Origin: Alphaproteobacteria bacterium
GTDB lineage: Bacteria > Pseudomonadota > Alphaproteobacteria > Rickettsiales > JABCZZ01
Length of the DNA: 44,418 nucleotides
Direction of reading: 5' to 3'
NCBI GenBank assembly: GCA_013288335.1
Contig: JABDCC010000014.1
Coordinates: 1-44,418, forward strand
Positions within the stretch are counted from its first letter, which is position 1. The number at the start of each line of letters is the position of its first letter. This document shows positions 7,974-17,101 of the stretch, piece by piece. The translations under genes were made by a program, and so were the position numbers. The notes below the pieces were generated by a model. That model made no database searches. It was not told the DNA's origin and worked only from the letters and a program-made list of their open reading frames with translations.

Positions 7974-8558
7974 TTACGGATAAATTCTCTGAATCTTCCA
8001 GCTATTTCCATCACGTGTATAGACTTCGCGATCATGCAGGCGGTACTCACCTTCCTGCCAGAATTCTATTAAATCCGGCTTTACGCGCCAGCCCGACCAA
8101 TGTTTGGGGCGTGGTGGCGGATTTGCTTCCGAATATTTTTTCTCTAGCTCCGCAACTTTATCCATAAGCACTTCACGTGAAGCAAGGGGTTGTGATTGTT
8201 CGGATGCCCATGCGCCGATGCGGCTAATAAACGGCCTGCTGTTATAATATTCATCGGCTTCTTTATCGCTCACCTGCTCTGCTTTTCCTTGAATGCGAAT
8301 CTGGCGGCCAAGCGTTGCCCAATAAAAGCACAGAGCAGCCTGAGGGTTTTCTTTGAGCTCAAGTGATTTAGGGCTTTTCATATTGGTAAAAAATGTGAAA
8401 CCACGCTCATCAAAGCCCTTCAGGAGCACTACACGCGCCGAAGGCAGCCCTGCTCTTGTTGCTGTCGCCAGCGTCATGGCATTGGGATTGATAATTCCAG
8501 GCTGGTTTTTTGCCGCCTCAAACCACTCGGAAAAACGTTCAATAGGGTTATTCATCAT
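7974..8558 (-). CDS. pdxH: Pyridoxamine 5'-phosphate oxidase PdxH
   Basis: 194-residue FMN flavoprotein that oxidises pyridoxine/pyridoxamine 5'-phosphate to pyridoxal 5'-phosphate, the cofactor needed by TrpB and the decarboxylase in this window. Family features are NAMTLATATRAGLPSARVVL near the N-terminus, the FMN/phosphate-binding GFTFFTNMKSPKSLELKENP, CFYWATLGRQIRIQGKA, the RPFISRIGAWASEQS segment, and the C-terminal dimer domain with PPRPKHWSGWRVKPDLIEFW and RLHDREVYTR. It is slightly short at the N-terminus, as is common in alphaproteobacteria. It is divergent from mreB over a 110 bp spacer. Confidence 0.95.
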   Translation of the reverse strand: MMNNPIERFSEWFEAAKNQPGIINPNAMTLATATRAGLPSARVVLLKGFDERGFTFFTNMKSPKSLELKENPQAALCFYWATLGRQIRIQGKAEQVSDKEADEYYNSRPFISRIGAWASEQSQPLASREVLMDKVAELEKKYSEANPPPRPKHWSGWRVKPDLIEFWQEGEYRLHDREVYTRDGNSWKIQRIYP

Positions 8559-8604
8559 GGAAAAGATATAGGCAGTACCGTATAAAATTGTCCATAATTA
8601 TATA

Positions 8605-8632
8605 TCGACACCCATTAAAATAACGCTATAAA
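8605..8632 (+). promoter_or_regulatory. Candidate sigma-70 promoter of mreB
   Basis: TCGACA (8605-8610) and TATAAA (8627-8632) are separated by 16 bp, 36 bp before the mreB ATG. This is a conventional housekeeping promoter, unlike the CtrA-like promoters of the orphan genes. Confidence 0.5.
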
Positions 8633-8647
8633 TAACCCGCATACTAA

Positions 8648-9712
<1,065 letters not shown>

Positions 9713-9721
9713 ACACCAATT

Positions 9722-10684
9722 ATGGAAAATATTGAAATAGAGCAGGAAATTATTGCTGAGAAAAAGAGCATTTCGCATTTGCGGACGTTCATGATTTTCT
9801 TTTTAATCGCCGTTATTTTGGGCGCGTCTTATTCCTATTACCGCCTTAAAAAACATGGTGGCCGCCAGATGGTGGATGCTATCGTGTTCGATACCCGCCT
9901 GCAGAATATTGAAAATGCAATTCCCATCCACGAGAAACGTATTTTGAAGCTTGAAGATGATGCGAAAAAATCAGTTGTTGCTGCTCCCGCCACTGGCGCT
10001 GAAGCTGCAAAACCAACTGTGGATGTAGCTCAGTTGAATGATAAAGTTGCTGCACTTGAGAAGCAGGTTGCACAATTAAAGGGTGGTGGCGGCACTTTGG
10101 GTAAAGACAAAATTTATAGTGCTATTACCCTACTCTCTTCATTTCATCGGTTAAGCGATAAAGTACTTTCTGGCAAACCCTTTACTGCTGAATTATCTTC
10201 ATTTCAGGAAAATTTTGCGGAGCCGGATAATAAAGTGGTAACCGATGCCGTTACTGCTTTAACTCCTTATTCGGAAAACGGGGTGCCTTCCGTATCGCAA
10301 TTGCTTTCATCATTTGAAGATTCGCTCGATTCCATGAAAACCAGTGAATCATTGCTGCCGGAAAATGCTGGGTTCTGGCAGACATTGTTATTTAATCTTT
10401 CTCACATGATAACGATTCGTAAAATAGATAAAAACCAGACAGGAAACTCCATAGATGCAATTACTGGCCGCGCAGAAGATCATCTGGAACAGCAGGAAGT
10501 GGAAGCCGCAATCGTTGAGGTAAAAACCTTGCCGGATAATGTGCGCGGTAGTTTTGCCGCCTGGATTGAAGATGCCCAGATTAACACACTTGCTCCGAGT
10601 CTGATGGATCAGATTGAAGAACAAGTAATGAAAAAGGCCTTTGACGGTGCAGCTTCGCCAGATAAAACACCAGACAAAGAATAA
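9722..10684 (+). CDS. Mitofilin-domain inner-membrane protein
   Basis: 320 residues: a short acidic cytoplasmic N-terminus, one membrane segment (about 22-40), then a periplasmic region with predicted coiled coil (about 55-125, interrupted by an Ala/Pro linker) and a helical C-terminal domain. This is the layout of the alphaproteobacterial mitofilin/Mic60 relatives (COG4223) that typically sit beside hemY and, in many genomes, downstream of hemC-hemD. Mic60 homologues shape inner membranes and contact outer-membrane proteins; that role is known for photosynthetic alphaproteobacteria and is inferred here. It lies 9 bp after mreB and directly abuts the next gene (TAAATG), so an mreB-mitofilin-hemY operon is likely. 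Confidence 0.78.
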   Translation: MENIEIEQEIIAEKKSISHLRTFMIFFLIAVILGASYSYYRLKKHGGRQMVDAIVFDTRLQNIENAIPIHEKRILKLEDDAKKSVVAAPATGAEAAKPTVDVAQLNDKVAALEKQVAQLKGGGGTLGKDKIYSAITLLSSFHRLSDKVLSGKPFTAELSSFQENFAEPDNKVVTDAVTALTPYSENGVPSVSQLLSSFEDSLDSMKTSESLLPENAGFWQTLLFNLSHMITIRKIDKNQTGNSIDAITGRAEDHLEQQEVEAAIVEVKTLPDNVRGSFAAWIEDAQINTLAPSLMDQIEEQVMKKAFDGAASPDKTPDKE

Positions 10685-11860
10685 ATGATTCGCCTCATAC
10701 TCATACTTGCGATTATTGCACTTGTGTCGCTAGGTCTTTCTTGGGTAGCGGATGAGCCGGGAAGTGTTGTTATTCACTGGTCAAACTACCACATAGAAAC
10801 TTCTCTACTACTGTTGATAGCAAGCGTTGCGGTGCTTACATTGATATGCGCTATTATTTATTCACTTATTTTTATTTTAATAAGAAGCCCGCGAAACTGG
10901 GCGCGTTCGCGTTTGGCAAAACATCAGATGCTTGGGCTGGAAGCTCTCACCGAAACTTTTACCGCGCTTGCAACGCAGGATATCAAGTACGCAAAGAAAT
11001 ACTTATCGCGTGCGCAAAATTATCTGCCGCACCAACCACTCACCCTTATGCTTTCGGCGCAAGTTGCAAGGCTTGATGGCAATGAAAGCAATGCACGTCT
11101 TTATATCGAGCAGATGCTAAAGAATGAAGGCACTGAGTTTATGGCGCTGCGCAGTTTGATTGAAAGCGCGCATCGCAGTAATGATTATAAAACTGCTATT
11201 TCCCATGCCGAAAAAGCAATCGCGCTAAAGCCTAAAAATGCATGGCTCATTACCACGCTTGCAGAGCTTTATGCAAAATCATCGCGTGTGCAGGATGCGC
11301 TGAGGCTTCTGGAGTTATCCGCACGCAGAGGTTATATAAAAAGTGACGTATTTAAATATGAATACGCACAAATACTTTTTGAAAATGCAAAAGCCCTGGC
11401 TGAAAAAAATCAGCCTGACTCTGCTATTTCCACACTTATTGCCGCCTTAAAAAAGCAGCCGGATTTTACTGAAGTCACCCTGCTACTCGCAAAATTACTG
11501 ACTGCAAATGATGAAACCAAACAGGCAATAAAAATACTGAGAGCTGCGTGGGAAAGAACACCAAGCGAAGAGCTTTCCAAAGCCTTGATGGGATGTGTGG
11601 ATACAGCAGAAAAGCAGAAAAAATTTGCGTCACTGCTTCGTAAAATCGGTAAAATTTATCCTGAAAACAGTGAGAGTCAGCTGCTTATGGCAGAACTTGA
11701 CATTAAACTCGGCGAATTTAATTCAGCGCGTGCGCGTTTAAAGCATGTGATCGCTGTAAACGAAACCGCCTACGCTTGCAAAGTAATGGCTGAATTAGAG
11801 GATGCGGTGGGCGACCACGAACAGGCGGCCTATTGGCTGAAGCGTAGTACTAACTATTGA
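10685..11860 (+). CDS. hemY: HemY-type TPR membrane protein
   Basis: 391 residues. Two N-terminal membrane segments (about 1-17 and 39-68) enclose VADEPGSVVIHWSNYHIET, matching the HemY N-terminal domain. The rest is a series of TPR-like helical pairs (for example AISHAEKAIALKPKNAWLIT and QDALRLLELSARRG) to the C-terminus. The family is linked to late haem/porphyrin metabolism by gene neighbourhood; the protein is a scaffold, not the HemY-named protoporphyrinogen oxidase of Bacillus. Here the neighbour is the mitofilin-like gene but hemC/hemD are missing from the cluster. Its last 7 bp overlap the 3' end of the convergent lipoprotein gene. Confidence 0.82.
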   Translation: MIRLILILAIIALVSLGLSWVADEPGSVVIHWSNYHIETSLLLLIASVAVLTLICAIIYSLIFILIRSPRNWARSRLAKHQMLGLEALTETFTALATQDIKYAKKYLSRAQNYLPHQPLTLMLSAQVARLDGNESNARLYIEQMLKNEGTEFMALRSLIESAHRSNDYKTAISHAEKAIALKPKNAWLITTLAELYAKSSRVQDALRLLELSARRGYIKSDVFKYEYAQILFENAKALAEKNQPDSAISTLIAALKKQPDFTEVTLLLAKLLTANDETKQAIKILRAAWERTPSEELSKALMGCVDTAEKQKKFASLLRKIGKIYPENSESQLLMAELDIKLGEFNSARARLKHVIAVNETAYACKVMAELEDAVGDHEQAAYWLKRSTNY

Positions 11861-12315
11861 GGTTTATCCGGCACCAGCTGTTTGGGTTCTAATTCTGCCG
11901 GATCAAATATAATTTCTTTGAGTTGCGGCTTCTGCTCAGTAGTGCCTTTTACTGGCGTTGGAGTAGGAACATTGACTGATTTAAGCGGCTTTAATTCAAC
12001 TACTTTTGTTGGTTTTACGTCCATACCATCACTCGGCATAACATAGCCGGTTTTACCCTTATCGGTCTGATAGGCAACGAGACGCTTTTCCTGGCCTGGT
12101 ATCGGCTCGCCGTAGCAAACAATATCCTGAAAGGAATTATAGCAATAGCGTGTTTGCGGGACAGAGGCCGGTTCCGGAGCTTTTTCCATGCCTAAGGGCT
12201 TGCGCACCTTTTCCCAGGTGAGGATTTTGCTGTTGGGATCATCGTCATTGCAGGCGGAGAGCGCCAGGCAAGTGGTTAATAAAGCAGAAAAAATTGATAG
12301 TTTCTTGTATTTCAT
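11854..12315 (-). CDS. Small predicted lipoprotein of unknown function
   Basis: 153 residues with a typical lipoprotein signal: MKYKK, a hydrophobic core, then LALSAC with the lipidated Cys at position 22. The +2 residue is Asn, so outer-membrane sorting is possible. The mature part has a Cys pair within RYCYNSFQDIVCYGEP (possible disulfide), a KTGYV segment, and a long Pro/Lys/Val-rich, probably disordered tail suited to crossing the periplasm. I cannot assign a family. It is divergent from the orphan gene at 12441, and the CtrA-like box at 12377 lies 62 bp upstream of its start, so shared control is possible. Confidence 0.75.
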   Translation of the reverse strand: MKYKKLSIFSALLTTCLALSACNDDDPNSKILTWEKVRKPLGMEKAPEPASVPQTRYCYNSFQDIVCYGEPIPGQEKRLVAYQTDKGKTGYVMPSDGMDVKPTKVVELKPLKSVNVPTPTPVKGTTEQKPQLKEIIFDPAELEPKQLVPDKPQ

Positions 12316-12376
12316 GCCCTCTTTATACCATAAGCCTCGCGAATATAATCAAATATTTTAAAATAAATGGCCCACT

Positions 12377-12408
12377 GTCATAATTCTGTAACAGTATTAT
12401 GTTAGAGT
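12377..12408 (+). promoter_or_regulatory. CtrA-like box plus extended -10, orphan gene 12441
   Basis: GTCA (12377-12380), 7 bp spacer, GTAA (12388-12391, followed by CA), 6 bp, then extended -10 TG-T-TAGAGT (12400-12408). Spacing is identical to the sites at 7354, 25647 and 26542. The ATG at 12399 lies inside the -10 element, so it cannot be the true start of the downstream gene. Confidence 0.6.
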
Positions 12409-12440
12409 GTAAGCATAGAAAACTGTATTTGAATGGATTT

Positions 12441-12821
12441 ATGAGCGATCTTCTTACCCAAAACATGATTACTAATCAGCTTGCCCAGTCTGCCCAGAGT
12501 CATGGTGAAAGGGGCGCGTACGAAACCGTCATGGATCTTTTTGGTAAGGCGACGGATTACTTAAAGCATTTAGCGGTTTCATTTGGCTTTGGTTCTGAGA
12601 AAAAAATTGGAACTGCAATCGGCGGCCAGCAGCAGCTAGGCAAGGTTGCTAATTTTACAGCTAAACTTCATGCCGATTTAGCAGAACTTACTAAATACCA
12701 TAATTTTGTAAAAGGTTTCGAAACGGCTGGACCGCCGATAGAAGCTGGCACCGACCAATTCAAAGTTAGCAGTGGTAGTATGCCTGTTAACACCATGGAA
12801 GCCATAGTCAACCATAGATAA
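12441..12821 (+). CDS. Small orphan protein (126 residues)
   Basis: The start is set at the ATG at 12441 (MSDLLTQ), because the earlier in-frame ATG at 12399 overlaps the predicted -10 element. The protein is Gln-rich at the N-terminus, has a probable amphipathic helix (YETVMDLFGKATDYLKHLAV), a glycine-rich linker (SFGFGSEKKIGTAIGG), and another helical region before a Ser/Gly-rich end. There are no membrane segments and no cysteines. No recognised family. Nothing suggests co-transcription with rpsA, which has its own promoter 42 bp downstream. It belongs to the set of orphans preceded by CtrA-like boxes. Confidence 0.65.
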   Translation: MSDLLTQNMITNQLAQSAQSHGERGAYETVMDLFGKATDYLKHLAVSFGFGSEKKIGTAIGGQQQLGKVANFTAKLHADLAELTKYHNFVKGFETAGPPIEAGTDQFKVSSGSMPVNTMEAIVNHR

Positions 12822-12862
12822 GCTTTATCTGTAGATTTGTTTAAATATTTCCTCAAATCCCC

Positions 12863-12890
12863 TTGCTATTTCTTCTATAATATGTATATT
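12863..12890 (+). promoter_or_regulatory. Candidate rpsA promoter
   Basis: TTGCTA (12863-12868) and TATATT (12885-12890) are separated by 16 bp, implying a transcript start near 12897 and a leader of about 85 nt before rpsA. A TATAAT at 12876 is too close to any -35 to be preferred. Confidence 0.4.
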
Positions 12891-12951
12891 TCCCGCCTCT
12901 TTGCTCTATTGCAATGCATTTTGCGTGGAGCTTTTTTAACCCTAACCCTTT

Positions 12952-12968
12952 CGGCAGAGGTACTGCCG
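12952..12968 (+). promoter_or_regulatory. Hairpin in the rpsA leader
   Basis: Perfect 6 bp inverted repeat CGGCAG / CTGCCG with a 5-base loop (AGGTA), ending 13 bp before the first rpsA ATG. The loop carries the purine tract AGG. In E. coli the rpsA leader is folded and bound by S1 for autoregulation, so a similar role is plausible here. Confidence 0.4.
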
Positions 12969-12981
12969 TTGACATTTTAAA

Positions 12982-14769
12982 ATGTCTAAATCAGGAAATT
13001 TTAATATCATGCCACAGAATCTCGCTGCACATGCTGCACCCGAAACCTTTTCCGAATTTTCAACCGGAGAAAACTTTGCCGAACTCTTTGAATCCTACGT
13101 AAAGTCTGGCGAAAAGACCGAAGGAAGTGTCATCACTGGCGTAATCGTTGCTATTGAAAACGGTGACATCGTTGTTGTTGATGTAGGCCTCAAATCCGAA
13201 GGCCGCGTTCCTTTAAAAGAATTCTCCCAGAACGGAAAAGTTCCGGAACTTCTCGTTGGCGACGAAGTAGAAGTCTATTTAGAAAAACTCGAAAATAAAA
13301 ACGGCGAAGCCATCATCAGCCGCGAAAAAGCGCTCCGTGAAGAATCATGGACCCGCTTAGAGCGTGCTTGTGCGAAAGCTGAGCGTGTTGACGGCGTTAT
13401 CTTCGGCCGCGTTAAAGGCGGATTCACTGTGGATATCGACGGTGCAGTAGCATTCCTTCCTGGCAGCCAGGTGGACATCCGCCCTGTGCGCGATGTTGGC
13501 CCGCTCATGGGTATTACCCAGCCATTTATCATTTTGAAAATGGATCGCAAACGTGGAAATATCGTAGTTTCACGCCGTGCAATTCTTGAAGAATCACGTG
13601 TGGAAGCGCGTAACGAAATCCTCGGTAAAATCACTGAAGGCCAGACATTGGAAGGTGTAGTAAAAAACATCACCGATTACGGTGCATTCATTGACATGGG
13701 CGGCATTGACGGCCTGCTCCACGTTACCGATATTTCATGGAAGCGTATCAACCATCCTTCCGAAATGCTTCATGTTGGCCAGACAATAAAAGTTATGGTC
13801 ACCAAGTTTGACCAAGAGAGCAAACGTATTTCACTCGGCATGAAACAGCTTGAGCAGAATCCATGGGAAAGCGTTGCTGGCAAATTCGTTGTTGGTCAGC
13901 GTTTCACCGGAACCGTTACCAACATCACTGACTACGGTGCGTTTGTAGAACTCGAAAAAGGCATCGAAGGCCTTGTGCATGTATCTGAGATGAGCTGGGT
14001 AAAGAAAAACACCCATCCAAGCAAGATTATCTCAAGCAGCCAGCAGGTTGAAGTAGTTATTCTGGATATCGATTCAGTTAAACACCGCATCAGCTTGGGC
14101 ATGAAACAGTGCGAAGAAAACCCATGGGCAGCCTTCGCAACCAAACATGCTGTTGGTGACCTCATTGAAGGTACTATCCGCAACATCACCGATTTCGGCT
14201 TATTCATTGGTCTTGATGGTGATATTGACGGCCTTGTGCATCATTCCGATATCAGCTGGACAGAGGCTGGTGAAACGGTAATCAAGAACTACAAAAAAGG
14301 CGAACAGGTGAAAGCCAAAGTACTCGCTATCGACGTTGAAAAAGAACGTATCAGCCTTGGCATTAAGCAGCTGACTGATAACGTAGCAGCAGGTGGCGCA
14401 CTTGATGGCATCGAAAAAGGCAGCGTAGTTACCTGCGTAGTAACTGCCCAGCAGGAAAGCGGTTTGGAAGTGAAGATAAACGATACAATTACTGCGTTTA
14501 TTAAGAAATCCGACCTTTCCCGTGACCGTCAGGAACAACGCCCAGAGCGTTTTGCCGTAGGTGATCGCGTAGATGCTAAGGTGACCAATGTTGACAAAAC
14601 AGCCCATAAAGTAACCCTTTCCATCAAAGCACTCGAAGCCGATGAGCAGAAACGTGCGATTGAGGAATATGGTTCAGCTGACAGCGGCGCGAGCTTAGGT
14701 GATATTCTTGGTGCGGCACTCAGCGATGCTGGTGCTAAAACGAAGAAAAAGGCTAAAAAAGCTGAGTAA
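12982..14769 (+). CDS. rpsA: 30S ribosomal protein S1
   Basis: 595-residue S1 with six OB-fold S1 repeats. Repeats 1 and 2 bind the ribosome (GVIVAIENGDIVVVDVG and GRVKGGFTVDI). Repeats 3 to 5 bind RNA (the first two VKNITDYGAFIDM and VTNITDYGAFVEL, then IRNITDFGLFIGL). Repeat 6 is more divergent (CVVTAQQESGLEVKI). It helps initiate translation of structured or weak-SD messages. Two starts are possible: 12982 (MSKSGN) and 13009 (MPQNLAAHA); the latter has AGGAA upstream but at a long spacing. The longer form is kept. The Lys/Ala tail is low-complexity. sppA, ihfB and lapA follow, a common alphaproteobacterial order. Confidence 0.96.
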   Translation: MSKSGNFNIMPQNLAAHAAPETFSEFSTGENFAELFESYVKSGEKTEGSVITGVIVAIENGDIVVVDVGLKSEGRVPLKEFSQNGKVPELLVGDEVEVYLEKLENKNGEAIISREKALREESWTRLERACAKAERVDGVIFGRVKGGFTVDIDGAVAFLPGSQVDIRPVRDVGPLMGITQPFIILKMDRKRGNIVVSRRAILEESRVEARNEILGKITEGQTLEGVVKNITDYGAFIDMGGIDGLLHVTDISWKRINHPSEMLHVGQTIKVMVTKFDQESKRISLGMKQLEQNPWESVAGKFVVGQRFTGTVTNITDYGAFVELEKGIEGLVHVSEMSWVKKNTHPSKIISSSQQVEVVILDIDSVKHRISLGMKQCEENPWAAFATKHAVGDLIEGTIRNITDFGLFIGLDGDIDGLVHHSDISWTEAGETVIKNYKKGEQVKAKVLAIDVEKERISLGIKQLTDNVAAGGALDGIEKGSVVTCVVTAQQESGLEVKINDTITAFIKKSDLSRDRQEQRPERFAVGDRVDAKVTNVDKTAHKVTLSIKALEADEQKRAIEEYGSADSGASLGDILGAALSDAGAKTKKKAKKAE

Positions 14770-14780
14770 CAACGAGTGTT

Positions 14781-14810
14781 TGTGGCTGGTGGATTCTTCC
14801 ATTGGCCACA
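14781..14810 (+). other. Hairpin between rpsA and sppA
   Basis: TGTGGC (14781-14786) pairs with GCCACA (14805-14810), and TGGA pairs with TCCA inside, giving a two-part stem around TTCT. It is followed by ATTATCC, not a T-run, so it is more likely an attenuator or mRNA-stability element than an intrinsic terminator. Confidence 0.45.
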
Positions 14811-14843
14811 ATTATCCAACCTAATGAGTATTCATAAATCATC

Positions 14844-15761
14844 ATGTCCCTAAACGCAGATACCCTCCTTGACCGCATTCGTTTAAAACAGCAACTCACC
14901 AAATGGCGCCTCATTGCCATCGTCATTGCCTTAATTGCGGTAGCTACTTTATTTGAAAAATCTTCATTTTCTCCGATAAAACCGGATTACATCGCCCGGA
15001 TTACCGTTAGTGGCATCATTACCGATGATCCTGAGATGACTAAATTAATTAAAGAAACTGCAGAAGACAGCCATGTAAAAGCTGTGCTTGTGTGGTTTGA
15101 TACCCCTGGCGGCAGCGCAGTTGGCGGACAACAAGTATATCTCGATTTGCTGAAACTTTCCAAAAAGAAACCAACCGTCGCTGTCATGCGCACAGTTGCG
15201 GCGTCTGCGGGCTATATGGCAGCGCTTGGCACTGATCATATTATTGCCCGTGAAGGCACTATAACCGGCTCTATCGGCGTTATTATGGAGGCATTTGAAG
15301 CCACGGAATTGGCACAAAAGGTTGGTATTAAGCCTATCACCATCAAATCCGGCCCTAATAAAGCTTCTCCTAACCCAATGGAAAAATTAACCGAAGAGCA
15401 GGAAGTTGTTTTACAGGGTGTCATAAAAGACTTTTTTAACTGGTTTGTGGGTATTGTGGCAGAACGCCGGAATTTACCATTGGAAACAGTTGAAACCCTT
15501 GCTGATGGCCGTATTTATACTGGTCGCCAGGCTTTAGATGTGAAACTCATAGACCAGATTGGTGGCGAAGATGAAGCCGTAGATTGGCTTGAGAAAAACA
15601 AAAAAGTGGCACATAGCCTTGAAATAAAAGATGTTAAGGTAGAAAAAGAGCCTTCCAGCCTGTTTGAGCAGCTTACACAGCTTGCAAACGGAAAAATTGG
15701 TGCAAGGCTGTTACAAAAGCTTGACGGACTCGAATCAATATGGCAGCCTAACTCCCTGTAA
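14844..15761 (+). CDS. sppA: Signal peptide peptidase SppA (short form)
   Basis: 305 residues, the short single-domain SppA, a membrane-bound Ser/Lys protease that clears cleaved signal peptides. One membrane anchor spans about residues 22-37. The catalytic serine is in TVAASAGYMAA (Ser121), the oxyanion region follows, and the candidate general-base lysine is in TIKSGPNKASP (Lys168), close to the spacing in the short Bacillus enzyme. The C-terminal segment has the family GRIYTGRQALDVKLIDQIGG. It sits between rpsA and ihfB on the same strand. Confidence 0.94.
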   Translation: MSLNADTLLDRIRLKQQLTKWRLIAIVIALIAVATLFEKSSFSPIKPDYIARITVSGIITDDPEMTKLIKETAEDSHVKAVLVWFDTPGGSAVGGQQVYLDLLKLSKKKPTVAVMRTVAASAGYMAALGTDHIIAREGTITGSIGVIMEAFEATELAQKVGIKPITIKSGPNKASPNPMEKLTEEQEVVLQGVIKDFFNWFVGIVAERRNLPLETVETLADGRIYTGRQALDVKLIDQIGGEDEAVDWLEKNKKVAHSLEIKDVKVEKEPSSLFEQLTQLANGKIGARLLQKLDGLESIWQPNSL

Positions 15762-15785
15762 CATAAAATAATAGGTGTAGACACT

Positions 15786-16064
15786 ATGACAAAATCAGAG
15801 CTTATCCTTCGCCTCTCAAAAAAGTTCCCTAATCTGTATCAGCGCGATATTGAAAAAATCGTAAATTCCATACTGAATGAAATTTCTTCCGCGCTCAAAA
15901 GCGGCGGTCGTGTTGAACTCAGAGGCTTTGGTGCATTCTCTATTCGCAAACGCGAAGCGCGCATTGCCCGTAATCCTAAAAACGGCAAAGAAGTACGTAT
16001 TGGCGAACGCCATGCGATTTATTTCCGCACCGGCAAAGAGTTGCGCGAGAAGATCAATAAGTAA
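15786..16064 (+). CDS. ihfB: Integration host factor beta subunit
   Basis: 92-residue HU/IHF-fold DNA-bending protein. The dimerisation helices are followed by GGRVELRGFGAFSIRKREAR and the DNA-contacting beta arm with ARNPKNGKEV, including the Pro that intercalates in the minor groove; RTGKELREKIN closes it. Placement after rpsA and before lapA favours IhfB over HU. IHF shapes promoters, origins and recombination sites, and in alphaproteobacteria also acts at CtrA-dependent promoters. It is 24 bp downstream of sppA. Confidence 0.9.
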   Translation: MTKSELILRLSKKFPNLYQRDIEKIVNSILNEISSALKSGGRVELRGFGAFSIRKREARIARNPKNGKEVRIGERHAIYFRTGKELREKINK

Positions 16065-16140
16065 GATTAGAAATAGGGAATCAGGAATACGAGAAATATT
16101 CCGTTCTTTCTATTTCCCGAATTCCCTTTTTCTCATATTA
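16065..16140. repeat. Purine-rich inverted repeat after ihfB
   Basis: The left arm has repeated GGGAAT/AGGAAT/GAGAAAT units (about 16072-16099). The right arm has the complementary ATTTCCC, AATTCCC and TTTCTC (about 16110-16135). Together they form a long imperfect hairpin between ihfB and lapA. It ends with TTTTTCTCAT, so partial termination is possible. The construction, degenerate 7-8 bp units in opposed arms, parallels the repeat at 784-888 although the unit differs. Confidence 0.5.
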
Positions 16141-16151
16141 TTGTAATCTCA

Positions 16152-16478
16152 ATGCTTAGAGCACTCGTAAAAATTCTCAGATTCACGTTTTATGCATTGC
16201 TAATCATCATTGGCATTACCTTTGCAGTAAGTAACCGCGCGAAAATTACGCTTACCTTGTTTCCCCTTCCCTACGAACTTTCGCTTCCGACTTTTTTGTT
16301 TGCAATACTTATTTTTGTACTGGGAATAATACTTGGTTGGTCGCTGTCGCATGTGAAGTTTTTTAAACATTCATTGATTCATAGAAAAACAAATGCCCGT
16401 GTTGCGGCAGTAGAAAACGAGCTTGCGGCATTGCGCTCTGAACAATTACTCAAGCAAAATCCTCCTTCACTGAAATGA
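16152..16478 (+). CDS. lapA: LapA-domain (DUF1049) membrane protein
   Basis: 108 residues with two membrane segments (about 11-28 and 46-65). These are joined by SNRAKITLTLFPLPYELSLP, the signature of the LapA/YciS family, and followed by a short coiled-coil tail (VAAVENELAALRSEQ). In E. coli LapA works with LapB to control LpxC proteolysis and so lipopolysaccharide synthesis. A lapB gene is not adjacent here; in this class lapA commonly sits between ihfB and trpF, as here. Its stop overlaps the trpF start (ATGA). Confidence 0.88.
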   Translation: MLRALVKILRFTFYALLIIIGITFAVSNRAKITLTLFPLPYELSLPTFLFAILIFVLGIILGWSLSHVKFFKHSLIHRKTNARVAAVENELAALRSEQLLKQNPPSLK

Positions 16479-17101
16479 CCGGTACATCTGTAAAAATTTG
16501 CGGCCTCACTACACCCGAAGCGGTGCAGGCAGCGAGTGATGCGGAGTATAACGGATTTATTTTTTATGAAAAATCAGTTCGCAATATTTCTCCGGATGAA
16601 GCCGCAAAGTTAAAGATACACACCAAAGCGAAAACGGTTGCGGTAGTCGTTAATCCATCGGATGATTTTCTGAATAAAATTGTCACGGAGTTTAATCCGG
16701 ATTATTTTCAGCTTCATGGTGATGAATCGCCGAAAAGAATCAGTGAAATAAAAAACAAATTTAAAAAGCCCATAATCAAAGCGTTCAATATAAGTGCGTC
16801 TGGGGATCTTGATGAAGTAACAACCTATCAAGACTCCGCCGATATGTTTCTGTTTGATGCCAAGGCGCCAAGCGGTTTTCCCGGTGGAAATGGAATAGTC
16901 TTTGACTGGAAAATTCTTGCAGGTAAAACCTTTAGCAAACCCTGGTTTATTTCCGGTGGCCTCAATATAGAGAACATTGCGAAAGCCTTACAGATAAGTG
17001 GCGCTACAATGTTGGATATATCTTCTGGCCTTGAATCTGCGCCTGGAGTAAAAAATCCGCAGCTGATAAGAAAATTTATAGATAAAGTTAGAAACATATA
17101 A
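16475..17101 (+). CDS. trpF: Phosphoribosylanthranilate isomerase TrpF
   Basis: 208-residue TIM barrel that converts N-(5'-phosphoribosyl)anthranilate to CdRP, the third step from chorismate to tryptophan. The catalytic Cys is in [12 protein letters not shown] (Cys9) and the catalytic Asp lies in the MFLFDAKAP strand. The phosphate-binding loops [12 protein letters not shown] and [14 protein letters not shown] are intact. It overlaps lapA by 4 bp and trpB by 1 bp, indicating translational coupling. The first enzymes (TrpE, TrpD, TrpC) are not in this window. Confidence 0.95.
   Translation: MTGTSVKICGLTTPEAVQAASDAEYNGFIFYEKSVRNISPDEAAKLKIHTKAKTVAVVVNPSDDFLNKIVTEFNPDYFQLHGDESPKRISEIKNKFKKPIIKAFNISASGDLDEVTTYQDSADMFLFDAKAPSGFPGGNGIVFDWKILAGKTFSKPWFISGGLNIENIAKALQISGATMLDISSGLESAPGVKNPQLIRKFIDKVRNI

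Noticed and set aside
12399-12440. Upstream ATG for the 12441 orphan
   Set aside because: It overlaps the extended -10; the first in-frame ATG after the predicted transcript start is 12441.
13275-14819. Long open frames on the minus strand opposite rpsA
   Set aside because: They are shadows of the repetitive S1-domain codons; the proteins have no family-like features and rpsA is certain.
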